This document shows positions 1-10,800 of a stretch of 64,000 nt of DNA, piece after piece; the first letter of the stretch is position 1, and each line of letters begins with the position of its first letter. The DNA is taken from NCBI GenBank assembly GCA_017893485.1, contig CM030360.1, positions 4,018,467-4,082,466 of the forward strand, written 5' to 3'. This DNA is from Hemerocallis citrina. Lineage: Eukaryota; Streptophyta; Magnoliopsida; Asparagales; Asphodelaceae. Below the pieces are notes generated by a model that worked only from the letters and a program-made list of their open reading frames with translations, was not told the DNA's origin and made no database searches. Both the position numbers and the translations under genes were made by a program.

Positions 1-311
1 TTCGTTATTGCCCGTTTCCTTCTCTTGATCAAAATTGAAGAAGATTCTTCATTATCACCGGTTGTATCAACCGGCTTGCCTTGTTTTGAACAAACAAACT
101 GTTGTGAATATCTATCCTTTGTGGTAGGATCAACCATCGTTGCAGACTTTCGTACGGAAAAGCCGCATAATTTTGCATATGTTTTGTAAAATTCAAATCC
201 ATCTTCTAAGGTTGCAAATACTAAACCAACAAGTGGTTTAGATGCATCATCAACATCCCTCCAACTGGACTGAACATCCTGGCTTAGTAATTCCTCATTT
301 TCAATCTCCAT
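1..311 (-). CDS. FAR1-related sequence (FRS) protein, N-terminal part, runs off the window
   Basis: Reading the minus strand from the ATG at 309-311 gives an open frame of about 103 codons that leaves the window at position 1. It begins MEIENEELLSQDVQSSW and contains GLVFATLEDGFEFYKTYA, then a CGFSVRKS segment and QFVCSKQG. This is the start of the FAR1 DNA-binding (WRKY-GCM1-type zinc finger) domain of FHY3/FAR1 family transcription factors, which descend from Mutator-like transposases and act in the nucleus, classically in phytochrome A signalling. The rest of the finger, the MULE transposase domain and the SWIM finger would lie left of the window. An upstream ATG is out of frame and soon stops, so this start is preferred. 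An AG just upstream (about 312-320) could be a splice acceptor, which would put the 5' leader farther right. The family call is firm; intactness of the whole gene cannot be judged. Confidence 0.85.
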   Translation of the reverse strand, partial: MEIENEELLSQDVQSSWRDVDDASKPLVGLVFATLEDGFEFYKTYAKLCGFSVRKSATMVDPTTKDRYSQQFVCSKQGKPVDTTGDNEESSSILIKRRKRAIT

Positions 312-714
312 CCTTCATAGAAGAATGAGACAACAAAAATTAAAAATAAATAAACTCTCTAATCTTTAACTGTCAAATAGAAAAATTGTGGCCCCAAAAA
401 AGGTAACAAAAAAAACTACGTCTTAACACAATCTACTCTATTCACCAAACCCTAAAGGACCTTTTCTGGAAATGATCACAACCACCTTAGTGGTATTGTA
501 TCTCACACCCGGTGTTCGAGCTTAAAAAAAAATCGACTATAGTCTCCCCTGTATTTGGCTATCCGTTCAAGGAGATGATGATGGTAAAGGGTATTTTGCT
601 GATGAAGAGGAATCGGCCGAATACTGAGCGCGTCGTGCTGTAACTACGGTAACAAGAAGATCATTGATGACTCATGAACTATTCTGTTCATGACTACTAA
701 TAATCACTTATCTC

Positions 715-755
<41 letters not shown>

Positions 756-1895
756 AAACTAAAGAAACAGTAAAAGAAAAATTACATGGAAGAAAATTTA
801 CAGGGAATAATAATAATAATACTACTACTAATAATCACTTATATGCATGTGTTAATCACTTATATGCATGTGTCAAGTCCTGTTAGCAGTGATTGAAGCA
901 AGTCTCGAAATAAACAAAAAAACTAGACTAAATATTACATGGATTTTGTGTGCTTATATGCATGTGTCATGTCCACATATAAAAATTCCATATACCAGTA
1001 CGAATATTATTTGCTAATCTAAATGTACTAGTCCGAATACTAGTGCGAATATTAACATAGCATAATTTAAGCTCGAAGAATATAACAACAACCTAGAAGC
1101 ATCTATGAAGGAAATAAAATTTCAATTCAAGGTGAGAAATTTAAACCCTTGTCGCAGTATCGGTATTCCGTCAGGATCAACAGAACGAACTCTCAAGTGC
1201 AATGTTAAGGTGCAGCTCACGGCAATCGAACAAAACGATCTGTGGATGAGCGAAGCACAAATCGAAGAGAAGATGATCGAAGCACAGGTACTGCGATCGG
1301 TCGCACAGGGGTAGGGTTTGTCACGGGTGAGTGAAGAAAGATAGCGGGAGAGGAGCGAAGGTTGCGATTAGGGTTTCGAAGAGGATGAGCGAAGCACAAA
1401 TCGAAGATAAGAGGATCGAAGCACAGGTACTGCAAGTGGTCGCAGTAGTAGTAGAGGATCGAAGCACAGGTACTGATAGCGGGAGGAAGGTGGCGATTAG
1501 GGTTTCGAAGAGGAAAGGGGCGATTAGGGTTTCGAAAGGATCCTTCGATTAGGGTTTCGAAGTTGCCGTGATTAGGGTTTCAGATCGGGTGAGGAAGAGA
1601 AGAGATAAAGGCTAGGGTTTGGAACGAGATGAAGAGCGGGAGTGGAGAGATAAGGCTAGGGTTTGGAACGAGATGAAGAGCGGGAGAGAAGAGATAAAGG
1701 CTTCTTCGATAAGGAATCGAAGGGAGAGAGGGGATAAGGCAGCTCAGATAAGGGGAATTCCCCTTTTACCCCTCTTAAAATCTGAAGATAGAGCGGAAGA
1801 GAGATCAGCCGTCCGATCTCCATCAACTTTGATCAGACGGCTGATCGCTCCCAGCTCAGATAAGGAGCCCAGCTCTCCATCTCTTAATAGACTAA

Positions 1896-1898
<3 letters not shown>
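312..1898 (-). other. Upstream region and probable 5' leader of the FRS gene
   Basis: No convincing coding sequence lies here. On the minus strand between about 1300 and 1620 there are several AAACCCTAATCG-type motifs, typical of plant 5' leaders, followed (towards 312) by AT-rich sequence that could be a leader intron. The layout matches the second FRS copy near 50350-51059, where a leader with AAACCCTAG is separated by an intron from the ATG. A block of about 50 bp with the core GCGAAGCACAAATCGAAGA occurs twice (about 1244-1293 and 1382-1433), and GATTAGGGTTTCGAA recurs four or five times between 1490 and 1580. The leader assignment is inference. Confidence 0.4.
714..752. repeat. (TAA)n microsatellite
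   Basis: About a dozen perfect ATA/TAA triplets in tandem. Shorter runs of the same triplet follow at about 805-830. Confidence 0.95.

Positions 1899-1943
<45 letters not shown>
1899..1943. repeat. (TA)n microsatellite
   Basis: Perfect TA dinucleotide run that abuts a Helitron-like 5' motif (TACTATATTAATGGGAG). A second (CA)n(TA)n block lies at about 2139-2228 and is again followed by the same motif. Confidence 0.95.
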
Positions 1944-1968
1944 TATATTAATGGGAGAGTTGGGGTTA

Positions 1969-2139
1969 GGGTAAAAGAAATATGAGCATCTTGCTCATTT
2001 AATAAATGAGCAATTGATGATGTGGCAAACATGTGATTGAAAAATTCTTGAAGGGTTAGTTGTCCAATGTATCACATGCATGCCACATAATCAATTGCTC
2101 ATTTACTAAATGAGCAAGTTGCTCATATCCCTTTTACCC
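1969..2139. mobile_element. Short foldback MITE
   Basis: The two ends are long inverted repeats. The left arm starts GGGTAAAAGAAATATGAGCA and the right arm read backwards starts GGGTAAAAGGGATATGAGCA; both continue through TTGCTCATTT and ATGAGCAATTGAT. Each arm also contains its own small hairpin (TGCTCATTTA/TAAATGAGCA). There is no coding sequence and no clear target duplication because microsatellite surrounds the right end. Superfamily not assigned. Confidence 0.7.
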
Positions 2140-2159
2140 ACACACACACACACACACAC

Positions 2160-2228
<69 letters not shown>
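2139..2228. repeat. (CA)n(TA)n microsatellite
   Basis: A short CA run passes into about 30 TA repeats. Confidence 0.95.
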
Positions 2229-2229
<1 letters not shown>

Positions 2230-2771
2230 TATATTAATGGGAGAGTTGGGGTTGTAAACAAATAAATAATTTTTTATTATTTCTTAGTGTGAGTGTCAAC
2301 ACGTGCAGCGCACGTGTTGGTAGATTTTTTTTGTCCTTTTCATTCTCCCTCCCCATTTTCCCCACGTGCAACGCACGTGTATAATACGTAGATTTTTTTG
2401 TCCTTTTCATTCCCCCTCCCCATTTTCCCCACGTGCAACGCACGTGTATAATACATATTTTTAAAAAATACATCGCACGTGCATCGCACGTGCATTATAC
2501 TGGTAATATTATAATGGGAGAAGGCCTTGGTGTCATTTGTCATTTTGTCATTCTACCAACATCATACATAACTAATATAAAGAAGGTTTCCGGTTCAAAT
2601 CCTCCATACGTCAGAGTTTTTATTTTACATCTAATCTAATAATCTAATAATAATAATATAATATATATTATTATAATGGGAGAAGGCCTTAGTGTCATTT
2701 GTAAATATTTTGTCATCTACCAACCCGTGCAATACACGTGCATAATAATTTTATAATGGGAGAAGGCCTTA
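2229..2771 (+). mobile_element. Cluster of Helitron ends with repeated ACGTGCA-CGCACGT hairpins
   Basis: Several incomplete Helitron-like units follow one another. Each begins with TATTAATGGGAGAGTTGGGG or TATAATGGGAGAAGGCCTT and ends in a hairpin such as CACGTGCAACGCACGTG followed by AT-rich sequence. A block of about 65 bp (TTTTTTGTCCTTTTCATTC then CCCCATTTTCCCCACGTG) is directly repeated at about 2326-2385 and 2392-2450. The last unit (from about 2752) is interrupted after GGCCTTA by the Harbinger element and resumes at 9917. No Rep/helicase is present, so the copies are non-autonomous. Confidence 0.65.
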
Positions 2772-4586
2772 TTTAGCGTTTGGCCTAGCTTAAAATTAGC
2801 TTATCTTCTCCTTTAGAAGAAAAAGCTGGGTCAAACACATATTTTGAAAAGCCCAAAAAAAGTAGAAGTAGCTTATTTTTTATAAAAAAAGGAGCTCCAA
2901 AAGAAGCCCTCCAGATCTACTTCTGGCTTCTCCTTTTCTCTTTTTTTTTTCTACCCGTTCTCTTTTTTTATCCCTTCACGTATCAAACCCAAACCCTAAG
3001 ATCAAAAAAAATTCCCCCTTCCCCTTCCCCTTCCTCCCTTTTTTCGCCAAACAGACCTTGAACAGGGGTTGCCCTTCCTCGCCGCCGTCGATCGGGGACT
3101 GTATGCCGCCACGCAGTCGAACCACGCCGCCACGCAGTCGATCCGCTTCTCAAGGTATGGTTTCTCCGCCGTCGATCCGTTTGTGTTTTAGTTGTGATTG
3201 TGTTTTAATTAAATTCATCCTGTATATAGATTGGATGCCTGATTGTGATTGTGTTTTAGTTGATCAGTTGTGCATATGATCGATCTCAATGAGGATGATA
3301 TCAAACATTTTGGGTTAATTTGAGATCTCATAAATCATGTGATGGAAATTAATGCTATGAAACTTAGATATATAGTTTTACTGATTGTGTTTGACTGATT
3401 GGTTAATTTAGATTTATAGTTTTACTGATGGTTAATTTATGGAAGCAAGCATGTTTTACTGAAGTTCTTTTACTGGAAATTTATGCTATGCAAGCATGTT
3501 ATACTGATAGATATATAGTTTTACTGATTGGTTAATTTAGATATATAGTTTTACTGAAGTTCAGAGGACCAGTTTTTTTGAGATAATTCTTGCTTCAAAG
3601 AAATCATAGAACAAATATTTGAGATTGTTCACGCTTCAAAAAATAATGGAACATATGAAAATGACCAGTAGACTCAAAACACAGGCAGTCAAGAAACAAA
3701 GTCTGATATTTGAATTTTGAGATGGATTGGCAGTTTGGCACTAATGTGAGAGTAGATAGTACAAATGTAGGAAATTACATTTGCACTAACGAAGTCACGA
3801 TCGCTAATGTGAGTAGCTTCTAGTAACCGAATGCATTGCCAGATTGCATGTGGAAGTTCCAGATATGCAGACCTAGTCAACTGCCCCTACATACCCTCTC
3901 ACACAGACTTATTTTTATCAGAGTCTGCATCAATCTCCTTCTGTGAATCATTGTTCACATCTATGTCCTTTTGCAGATCATACTCAACCACAAGACACAG
4001 GTTGTCAACAAGTTTGTGATTCACAAGACAACCTGCACACTATTTGAATGGTGATATCAATAATAAGGGTTTCACAGTCAATTTAAATGCTTGAAATCTT
4101 TGTGTAGACCATTTTTAGAGTGAGTATGTAGGGTTAGTGAAATATAAGAATTATCAGAATAAATGTTGTAAGTGACAACAATTTTAATTGCCAATCACCA
4201 TTTGAAATTATCAGAATAAAATGTCATGCTAGTATGCAACTTTGACATGTTATTCACATTTGTTGTTGTTGGTTGGCCTGGTACTGCACATGACACCCGC
4301 ATTCTTTCATCAGTACTTGAAGAAATGAAACATGTGTTCCCTCACCCTCCTGAAGGTACTTAAAAATTTATATATATATTTGTCATTAAAATATTATTTT
4401 TATTTTTATTTTTAATATAAGCTAATAAGTAAATATATTTTTTTGTATAGGAAAATACTATCTAGTTGATGCTGAATATCCAAATATGAAAGGATATCTA
4501 GCACCATACAAGGGTGAAAGATATCACATTCCTGATTTCAGAGATGGCATTCAAGCAGAAGGTTTACAAGAAGTATTCAACCATGC

Positions 4587-4598
4587 ACATTCTTCATT
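4587..4598. repeat. LINE target-site duplication, left copy
   Basis: ACATTCTTCATT at 4587-4598 is repeated exactly at 8564-8575 after the poly-A tail. It lies within transposase coding sequence, so the second copy resumes the transposase frame. Confidence 0.9.
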
Positions 4599-7500
4599 CC
4601 GCCCGACTGAATACACTCTTCTGGAATGTTCGGGGATTGGGGGATAGAGGGAAGAGAGATATGGTAAGGGACGTCATTAACAACTCCAAGGCGGAAGTTG
4701 TTGGACTGCAGGAGACCAAACTCCAGCACGGGCTCAAACTCAAAAGAGTTGGGGGTAATAGAATCAAGGAATGGTTGTTACGGCCGTCAGTTGGTGCTTC
4801 AGGGGGGATTGCTATAGGTTTCAATTCGGATTTCCTCTCCTGCTTGGAGGTTCACGGTGGCACATTCTCTCTGACGGCCCGACTGAAACGACGTTCCGAT
4901 AATTGGATACAAACGGTGACTGTTGTCTACGGGCCAAATGTGGCCACAGACCGAGAAGCCTTCTGGCAAGAACTGGTAGACATTCGACAATGCTGGTCGG
5001 GGCCCTGGATTGTGGGTGGAGACTTCAACATCACCAGATTTGCTTTTGAGCACAAGGGGAGAGGCGCCAGTGACAGGCACAGAGAGGAGTTCAATAGTCT
5101 GATCACGGAACTGGAACTGATCGATATCCCAATCAATGATAGACTTTTTACTTGGTCTAATATGCAAGCGGCCCCGGTTATGGCCAAGTTAGACAGGATT
5201 CTAGTCTCCATGGATTGGGAAGCGAAATTTTCGCTAGTGTCGGCTAGAGCGATCCCTAGGCCTACATCAGACCACACCCCGATCATTCTTGATACCGGAT
5301 CTCGAGGACAACGTAGGCCCAGGAAATTTAGATTTGAAAAAGCCTGGTTGGAAATTTGGGGATTCCATCATTTGGTTATGGAGAATTGGGCGCTCCCTAT
5401 GGCTGGCAGGGACGCGGCAGCTCGCTGGTGTGGAAAAATTCGAAGGTTGAGGAAGAGGCTTGCAAGATGGAATCGATCTAGGTTCTCTACCATCTGGCAC
5501 GCTAAGGAATCTCTATTGGAAGGAATTGATGAGTTAGAGAGGATAGAAGAGTCTAGAATCCTTTCCCAGGAGGAGCGAGGAAGACTATTAGAACTCTGTG
5601 AGAACATAGCCAATCTTTATAGACTCGAAGAGATCAAATGGCAACAAAGGTCTAGGATTTCGTGGCTTAAAGAGGGAGACGCGAATACGGCCTACTTCCA
5701 TCGGGTTGCAAGCGCTAGAAGGAGATCCAATCTTATCCTATCAATTCAGACAGACTCAGGTACGACATAAAATGAAAAGGAGATCTCCACGACCTTTCAG
5801 ACGTTCTATAAGGACCTCTTCGGAAGGAAGAATGATTTTAGGATCCCAATGAGCGAGGAATACTGGCAGGAGTATCGGAATAACTCAGGTCAGAACTTTT
5901 CCTCCTTGGAGGCACCTTTCTCAGAAATAGAAGTCAAAATGGCCGTCAATCAGATGGGATCAGACAAATCGCCTGGACCAGATGGGTTTCCCATGATGTT
6001 CTTCCAAGTGTTCTGGGAAGAAATCAAAGGAGAATTTATGGATCTAATGGAGGAATTTTACCACAACAATCTGAGACTGGGAATGTTCAACTTCGCAGAA
6101 GTGGTGTTGATTCCCAAACAAGAGGAATCCAAATGCGTGGGGGATTTTAGACCAATTAGCCTGATAAACTGCTCGGCGAAAATCATCACTAAGGTCCTAG
6201 CGATCCGCTTGGGAAGTATGATGGACAGTCTTATCAATAAGACCCAGACGGGTTTCATTAAGGGCAGATGCATACTGGATTGTGTGGCCACCGCTGAACA
6301 AGTTATCCACCACTGCCACAAGAGCAACTCCAAGAACTTCCTCCTGAAGTTGGATTTTGAGAAGGCATATGATTCCGTGGATTGGGAGTGTCTGCTGGAG
6401 GCGCTTAGAGGGAGAGGTTTCGGAGATAAATGGATAAGATGGATCAAACAATGTTTGCATTCTAGCAAAACGGCAATCTCGGTGAATGGGAGACCAGGTC
6501 CATCGTTCCCTTGCAAGAAGGGACTCCGGCAGGGAGATCCGCTATCCCCACTGTTATTTACTATTGTTGCGGATGTGCTTAGAGGAATGTTGGAAAACTG
6601 TCATAGAAAAGGATGGATAATGCCTGTGGCCAGCAGCACCACTAAACAGGGATGCACGATACTACAATATGCTGATGACCCCCTACTCTTTGGAAATGGC
6701 ACTACAACCGAAACAATCTGCTTTAAAGGGGTCCTGTATTGTTTTGAGGCCTGGTCAGGCCTTAGGATTAATTTTCACAAGAGTGCGTTGGTCCCAATCT
6801 CTCTATCAGAAGCAGAAGCACGGGAACATACCACAATTCTAAACTGCGCGACGGAGGAGTTCCCAATCAAATATTTAGGACTCTCGCTCAAACCAGGGAG
6901 ACTCACGAAGGCTGATTGGTTGCCTATTATAGATAGGGTGGAAGACAGACTGTCTGGGTGGAAAAGCAAATCGCTCTCACTCGGAGGAAGAGTGATTCTC
7001 ATCAACTCAGTGCTATCTAACCTACCCATTTACTACATGTCGTTTTTTGAACTCCCAAAGTGGGTGAACCAAAGGATTGACCGAATCCGAAAAAGATTCC
7101 TTTGGAAAGGGGCAGACTCAAATAAGGGAGGATACCACCTGATTAAATGGAATATCGCCTGCATGAAGAAGAGACATGGAGGGCTAGGTATCATTGACCT
7201 TAGAGATATGAACCTGGCTCTCCTAGAAAAATGGTGGTGGAAAGTGTTTCACCATAGTGGGGAAGGATGGCAGGATTTTATTCAACCCTACCTTAGAGGA
7301 AAAGGCACGAGATGTTTAGGCTTCCGAGTGGGGCCTAAAACCTCCCGCTTCTGGAAAGGAATTACAAAAACTAGTGGACCGTTCAATTCAGCAGTAACGT
7401 CTATTATTGGTAATGGGCGGTCCACAAGGTTTTGGTGGGACAAATGGTGTGGTCCACAGGCTCTTAAGGACAATTTCCCAGAGCTGTATGAAAAAACGAA

Positions 7501-8272
7501 TCGACCGAACATGTCGGTGGCAGAAGCCTGGAAAAGAGGGACTTGGAGGCCGTCGTTCCAAGGAATGCTTTCACCAGGTTTGCGTCAGCAAATGGGTGAA
7601 CTACAGGCGAGAATTACCCAGTCTGGGGTGTTGTGTGCCCAAGGCCCAGACCAGTTACGTTGGGGACTTGAGAAGAAGGGAGTGTTTTCAGTTAGATCCC
7701 TTTACCACCGAATTCACTATCGGGGATGCAGACCCAGCTGGGCAACGGTGTTATGGAAGGCAAAAACACCGCCTAAAGTCAGAGTCTTCCTCTGGCTTGT
7801 ACTTAACAATGCTATACTCACCAGAGAGAACCTAGCCAAGAGACAACCTCACATTGCAACCAACTGTGGATTCTGCAACACTCACACGGAAGATCTGAAC
7901 CATCTGTTTATTCACTGCACAAGAAGTAAGGACATCCTGATAGAAGTCCTAAGAGCCCTAGGCACAAGTGACTACCCAAGAGAGTATGAGGAACTTTGGG
8001 TTGGCCCCAGATTTGCATCGACCCGACTTGACATGAAGGATGCGTGGTATATTGCCATTGCGGCAACCACATGGGTGTTATGGCTAGATAGAAACAATTT
8101 TTATTTCCGTGCTTCATGTAATTCTATTTCTGGTAACCTTACTCTCATCATGCATCTAATTTCCTTTTGGGCTACAGCTGCTGCTTCAGGAGCAAGAGGG
8201 AGGATTGCACGGGTCTTCCAGGTGGAAGAATTTGACGATGAGGAGATAGAGTTCGGGCCGACTATGGATTGA
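4599..8272 (+). pseudogene. LINE ORF2: endonuclease, reverse transcriptase, zf-RVT; one in-frame stop
   Basis: One reading frame covers the region, interrupted only by TAA at 5768-5770. The N-terminal part is an APE-type endonuclease: [41 protein letters not shown] and SDHTPI in order. After the stop come the reverse transcriptase blocks SPGPDGFPMMFF, FRPISLINC, QTGFIKGRCI, LKLDFEKAYD, GLRQGDPLSP and the catalytic YADD at 6668-6679, then a maturase-like thumb (KYLGLSL) and the C-terminal zf-RVT segment (WKAKTPPKVRVFLW, CGFC..H..HLFIHC). No RNase H domain follows. Apart from the stop the domains look undamaged, suggesting recent arrival. It cannot move by itself without ORF1 and a repaired stop. 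The frame is also open through the upstream transposase sequence, but that part is not LINE. Confidence 0.92.
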
Positions 8273-8336
8273 GGAGTGCACAGCGGCACCCACTGTGTCT
8301 ATTTAGGTTGGGTCATTTCTTGGTATTTTGGCAGTC

Positions 8337-8470
8337 TGAGGTTTAGATGTTGAAACCCACCCCCCAGGGTTCTGTTGGGGGTTTTATGTTTTATGCCCTG
8401 TTGTCAGAGGTTTAGATGTTGAAACCCATCCCCCAGGGTCTGTTGGGGGTTTATGTTTTATTTCCTGTAC
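8337..8470 (+). repeat. Direct repeat in the LINE 3' UTR
   Basis: Two copies of about 69 bp share GAGGTTTAGATGTTGAAACC, CCCCCAGGG, CTGTTGGGGG and TTTATGTTTTAT. The G/C-rich CCCCCAGGGT..TGTTGGGGG part could form a hairpin near the RNA 3' end. A role in template recognition would be inference. Confidence 0.8.
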
Positions 8471-9044
8471 TGCACTTTTGTTTTCCCGGTTATGCGGGGT
8501 GTTTATTAATCTCTTATTAATGAAACAGGGTGGTGTTATTCCACCTTTTAACTCAAAAAAAAAACATTCTTCATTACGAAATGTCAATGAAAGGACAATT
8601 AGAGTTTGGAAGAAAAGATGGCATATATTATGTGATATGAGACCATTTCCCTTGACAAAACAACAACAAATTATAGTTGCACCAACAACACTTCATAACT
8701 TCATTAGATTATGTGGTATCGAAGATGAGGAATTCAACAGGTGCGATCATCTTCCCGGATATATGGATGACTACGAAGGGGAAAGATACAATGACGTGGA
8801 AATGACTTCATATAATACTAGAAGAGCAGTAGATGGTGGTTATATGGATACAGTTCGCACTCAAATAGCAGTTGCATTGATGGAAAATAGAAATCGTTAA
8901 TATCCCATTTTATGATATTGTAAACACTTTGTCATATTCATTGTCATTGAATAACCCATTTTGAATGGAATGATGCATTTCATAAAGTATCGTAGCCCTT
9001 TAATTTTTTTATTTACGTACATTTCAAATGTATATATATATATA

Positions 9045-9573
9045 CTAGATTTGCCCGTGAGCACGTGCCTACGGCACGTCTTCGGAACGATACAAAACAT
9101 GAAAAGCTTGTAAATAGTAAAACAACAATTATGTAGCTCAAGTTTGAATAGTATGACAATAATTAGTTGTAAATAAAACTCCATGTTTCCATTAGTATAT
9201 GTTGAAAAATAATTATAAATGGGGTATAAAATCTAACTTCTTAGAACTTTAAGTGTGGAGTTGAAGAGATATTTACTATTTTCAATATAACATGTGCGAA
9301 AAAAATCATTAAAATTTTGAGAATCTAAATTTCTAAGTAAATATAGAAAGAATGGGAGAGAGAGATAGGGAGAGAGGGAAAGAGATAAATATGAAAAAGT
9401 AAAGAGAGAAGAGAGAGATAGTAATAAAGTAATAAGTTTTTTAGTTTTGGGGGGAAAAATTTGGTTTTGGGGTTTGAAATTTTGGAGGGAAAATATGTTT
9501 TGTGAGGTTTGATCTAGGCCTTTGATTTTAGGGGGGATTGATTGTGAGCCACTTGATAGCTTTCTTTGTAATT

Positions 9574-9612
<39 letters not shown>
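9045..9612 (-). mobile_element. Non-autonomous Helitron, minus strand, inside the Harbinger element
   Basis: Read on the minus strand it starts in an expanded TA run, then AATAAATTACAAAGAAAGC and TATCAAGTGGCTCAC, and it ends with the hairpin GTGCCGTAGGCAC, then GCTCACGGGCAAAT and CTAG before a T. It lacks genes. It is homologous to the plus-strand copy at 10428-10800. Confidence 0.75.
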
Positions 9613-9613
<1 letters not shown>

Positions 9614-9916
9614 CTTTTTACGAGTTTTCTAGGTTATTCTAAATATTTCATTTATTAGTAATATAAAGATTTTTTTTGTAATTTGATAACTTATATTTTA
9701 TTCCTAAATAAAATCAAAAACTTAAATTAAGTACTCAATAAAAGTAGCTTACAATTGATATCTTATGCCAAACAACTTCTTGCTTAAAAGTAGCTTTAAA
9801 GTTAAAAAAAAGCTGACTATCCAAACAGCTTCAGCTTTTAATTTCAAAGCTTTACTTTCTGGCTTCTCTTTCTGAAGTAGCTTTAAAGTCCAAAAAAAGA
9901 TAGGCCAAACGCACCC

Positions 9917-10427
9917 AGTGTCATTTGTCATTTTGTCATTCTACCAACATGTGTAATACACGTACATAATTAATATAAAGGATTTCAAGTTCAAATCCTC
10001 CCTACGTCAGATTTTTTTTTTTGTTGAAATTATTAAAACGTTCATTGCACATGTAAATTACCAGTAATATTATAATGGGAGAAGGCCTTACTGCCATTTG
10101 TAAATCTATCAACGCGTACAACGCACGTGCATAACTATTATAAAGGAGGTCTTAGGTTCAAACATTGACTCCGTCTAAATTTTTATTTTAAAAAACTATA
10201 TTTATTAAAACGTGCATAGCACGTGTAAATTATTAGTATAATAAAACACAAAGAAAGCTATCAAATGGCTCACCGTCAATCCCCCAAAATAAAAGGCCAA
10301 GATCTAACCTTACAAAACACATTCTCTCCCCCCCCCCCCCACCAAAACTTAAAAACTCATTACTTTATTACTATCTCTCTCTTCTCTCTTCACTTTTTCA
10401 TATTTCTCTTTCTTTCTCTACTTCAAA
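9917..10427 (+). mobile_element. Helitron remnants: resumed host copy, a second 3' end, and a truncated 5' part
   Basis: 9917-10065 completes the Helitron split at 2771. 10066-10232 is another unit (TATAATGGGAGAAGGCCTTA to ACGTGCATAGCACGTG). 10233-10427 is the 5' part of a third family (TATAATAAAACACAAAGAAA, GCTATCAAATGGCTCACC) cut by the complete copy that starts at 10428. A run of about twelve C lies at 10329-10340. Confidence 0.6.
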
Positions 10428-10800
10428 TCTATATAATAAAACACAAATAAAACTATCAAGTGGCTCACCTTCAATCCCCCCAAAATCAAAGGCCCAGATC
10501 TAACCTCACAAAATACATTTTTTTATTGCACATGTTATATTGAAAATAACAAATATCTTTTTAACAGTTAAATTTCATCATTTTCCAGACTTAAAGTTCT
10601 AAAAAGTTAGATTTTACACCCCCATTTATAATTATTTTTCAACATATACTAATGGAAACATGGACTTTTATTTACAACTAATTATTGTCATACTATTCAA
10701 ACTTGAGCAACATAATTGTTGTTTTACTGTTTACAGGGCTTTTCGTATTTTGTATCGTTCCGAAGACGTGCCGTAGGCATGTGCCCACAGACAAATCTAG
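10428..10800 (+). mobile_element. Complete non-autonomous Helitron (373 bp)
   Basis: It starts TCTATATAATAAAACACAAA and ends with a GTGCCGTAGGCATGTGCCC-type hairpin followed by ACAAATCTAG. It sits exactly between A (10427) and T (10801), as Helitrons require. The 3' end matches the family of the minus-strand copy at 9045. Confidence 0.85.

Larger units (their letters stand above)
4599..8563 (+). mobile_element. LINE (plant L1-type), 5'-truncated, with poly-A tail and 12-bp duplication
   Basis: The insertion starts directly at the endonuclease region, so ORF1 and the 5' UTR are missing, as expected of incomplete target-primed reverse transcription. It ends in TTTTAACTC plus a run of A. It is flanked by ACATTCTTCATT on both sides. 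The 3' UTR (8273-8563) contains a direct repeat at 8337-8470. Confidence 0.93.
4231..8900 (+). pseudogene. Harbinger (HARBI1-type, DDE_Tnp_4) transposase, broken by a LINE
   Basis: Three coding pieces are visible. The first, 4231-4351, reads CNFDMLFTF then GWPGTAHDTRILSSVLEE. An intron of about 100 bp (GT at 4352, AG at 4449-4450) separates it from 4451-4598, which reads [20 protein letters not shown] and ends in FNHAHSS. The LINE then intervenes, and 8565-8900 continues with HSSLRNVNERT, KKRWHILCDMRPFP, TTLHNFIRL and a stop after NRNR. YLVDAGYPN..GYLAPY, RHSSLRN..ER and ILHNFI are hallmarks of this transposase; the E of NERT is the expected third catalytic residue. The normal N-terminal part with the first catalytic D is not recognisable upstream, and TAA lies in frame just before 4231, so the copy was decayed or shortened before the LINE finished it. 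Confidence 0.85.
2772..9916 (+). mobile_element. PIF/Harbinger DNA transposon, interrupted by a LINE and a Helitron
   Basis: The left end (AGCGTTTGGCCTAGCTT from 2775) and the right end read backwards (GGGTGCGTTTGGCCTATCTT ending at 9916) are inverted copies, and both ends carry subterminal AAGTAGCTT-type repeats. A Harbinger transposase remnant lies inside. The sequence left of 2772 (GGGAGAAGGCCTTA) and right of 9916 (GTGTCATTTGTCATTTTG) are two halves of one Helitron, as the uninterrupted copy near 2675-2700 shows, so the element is a clean insertion with a TTA target. The right copy of TTA is eroded. Without the LINE (about 4.0 kb) and Helitron (about 0.55 kb) it would be about 2.6 kb, shorter than an autonomous two-gene element. 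Confidence 0.75.

Noticed and set aside
4514..4598. N-terminal extension of the LINE ORF2 frame
   Set aside because: The frame is open upstream by chance through the transposase exon; the LINE body begins after the target duplication at 4599.
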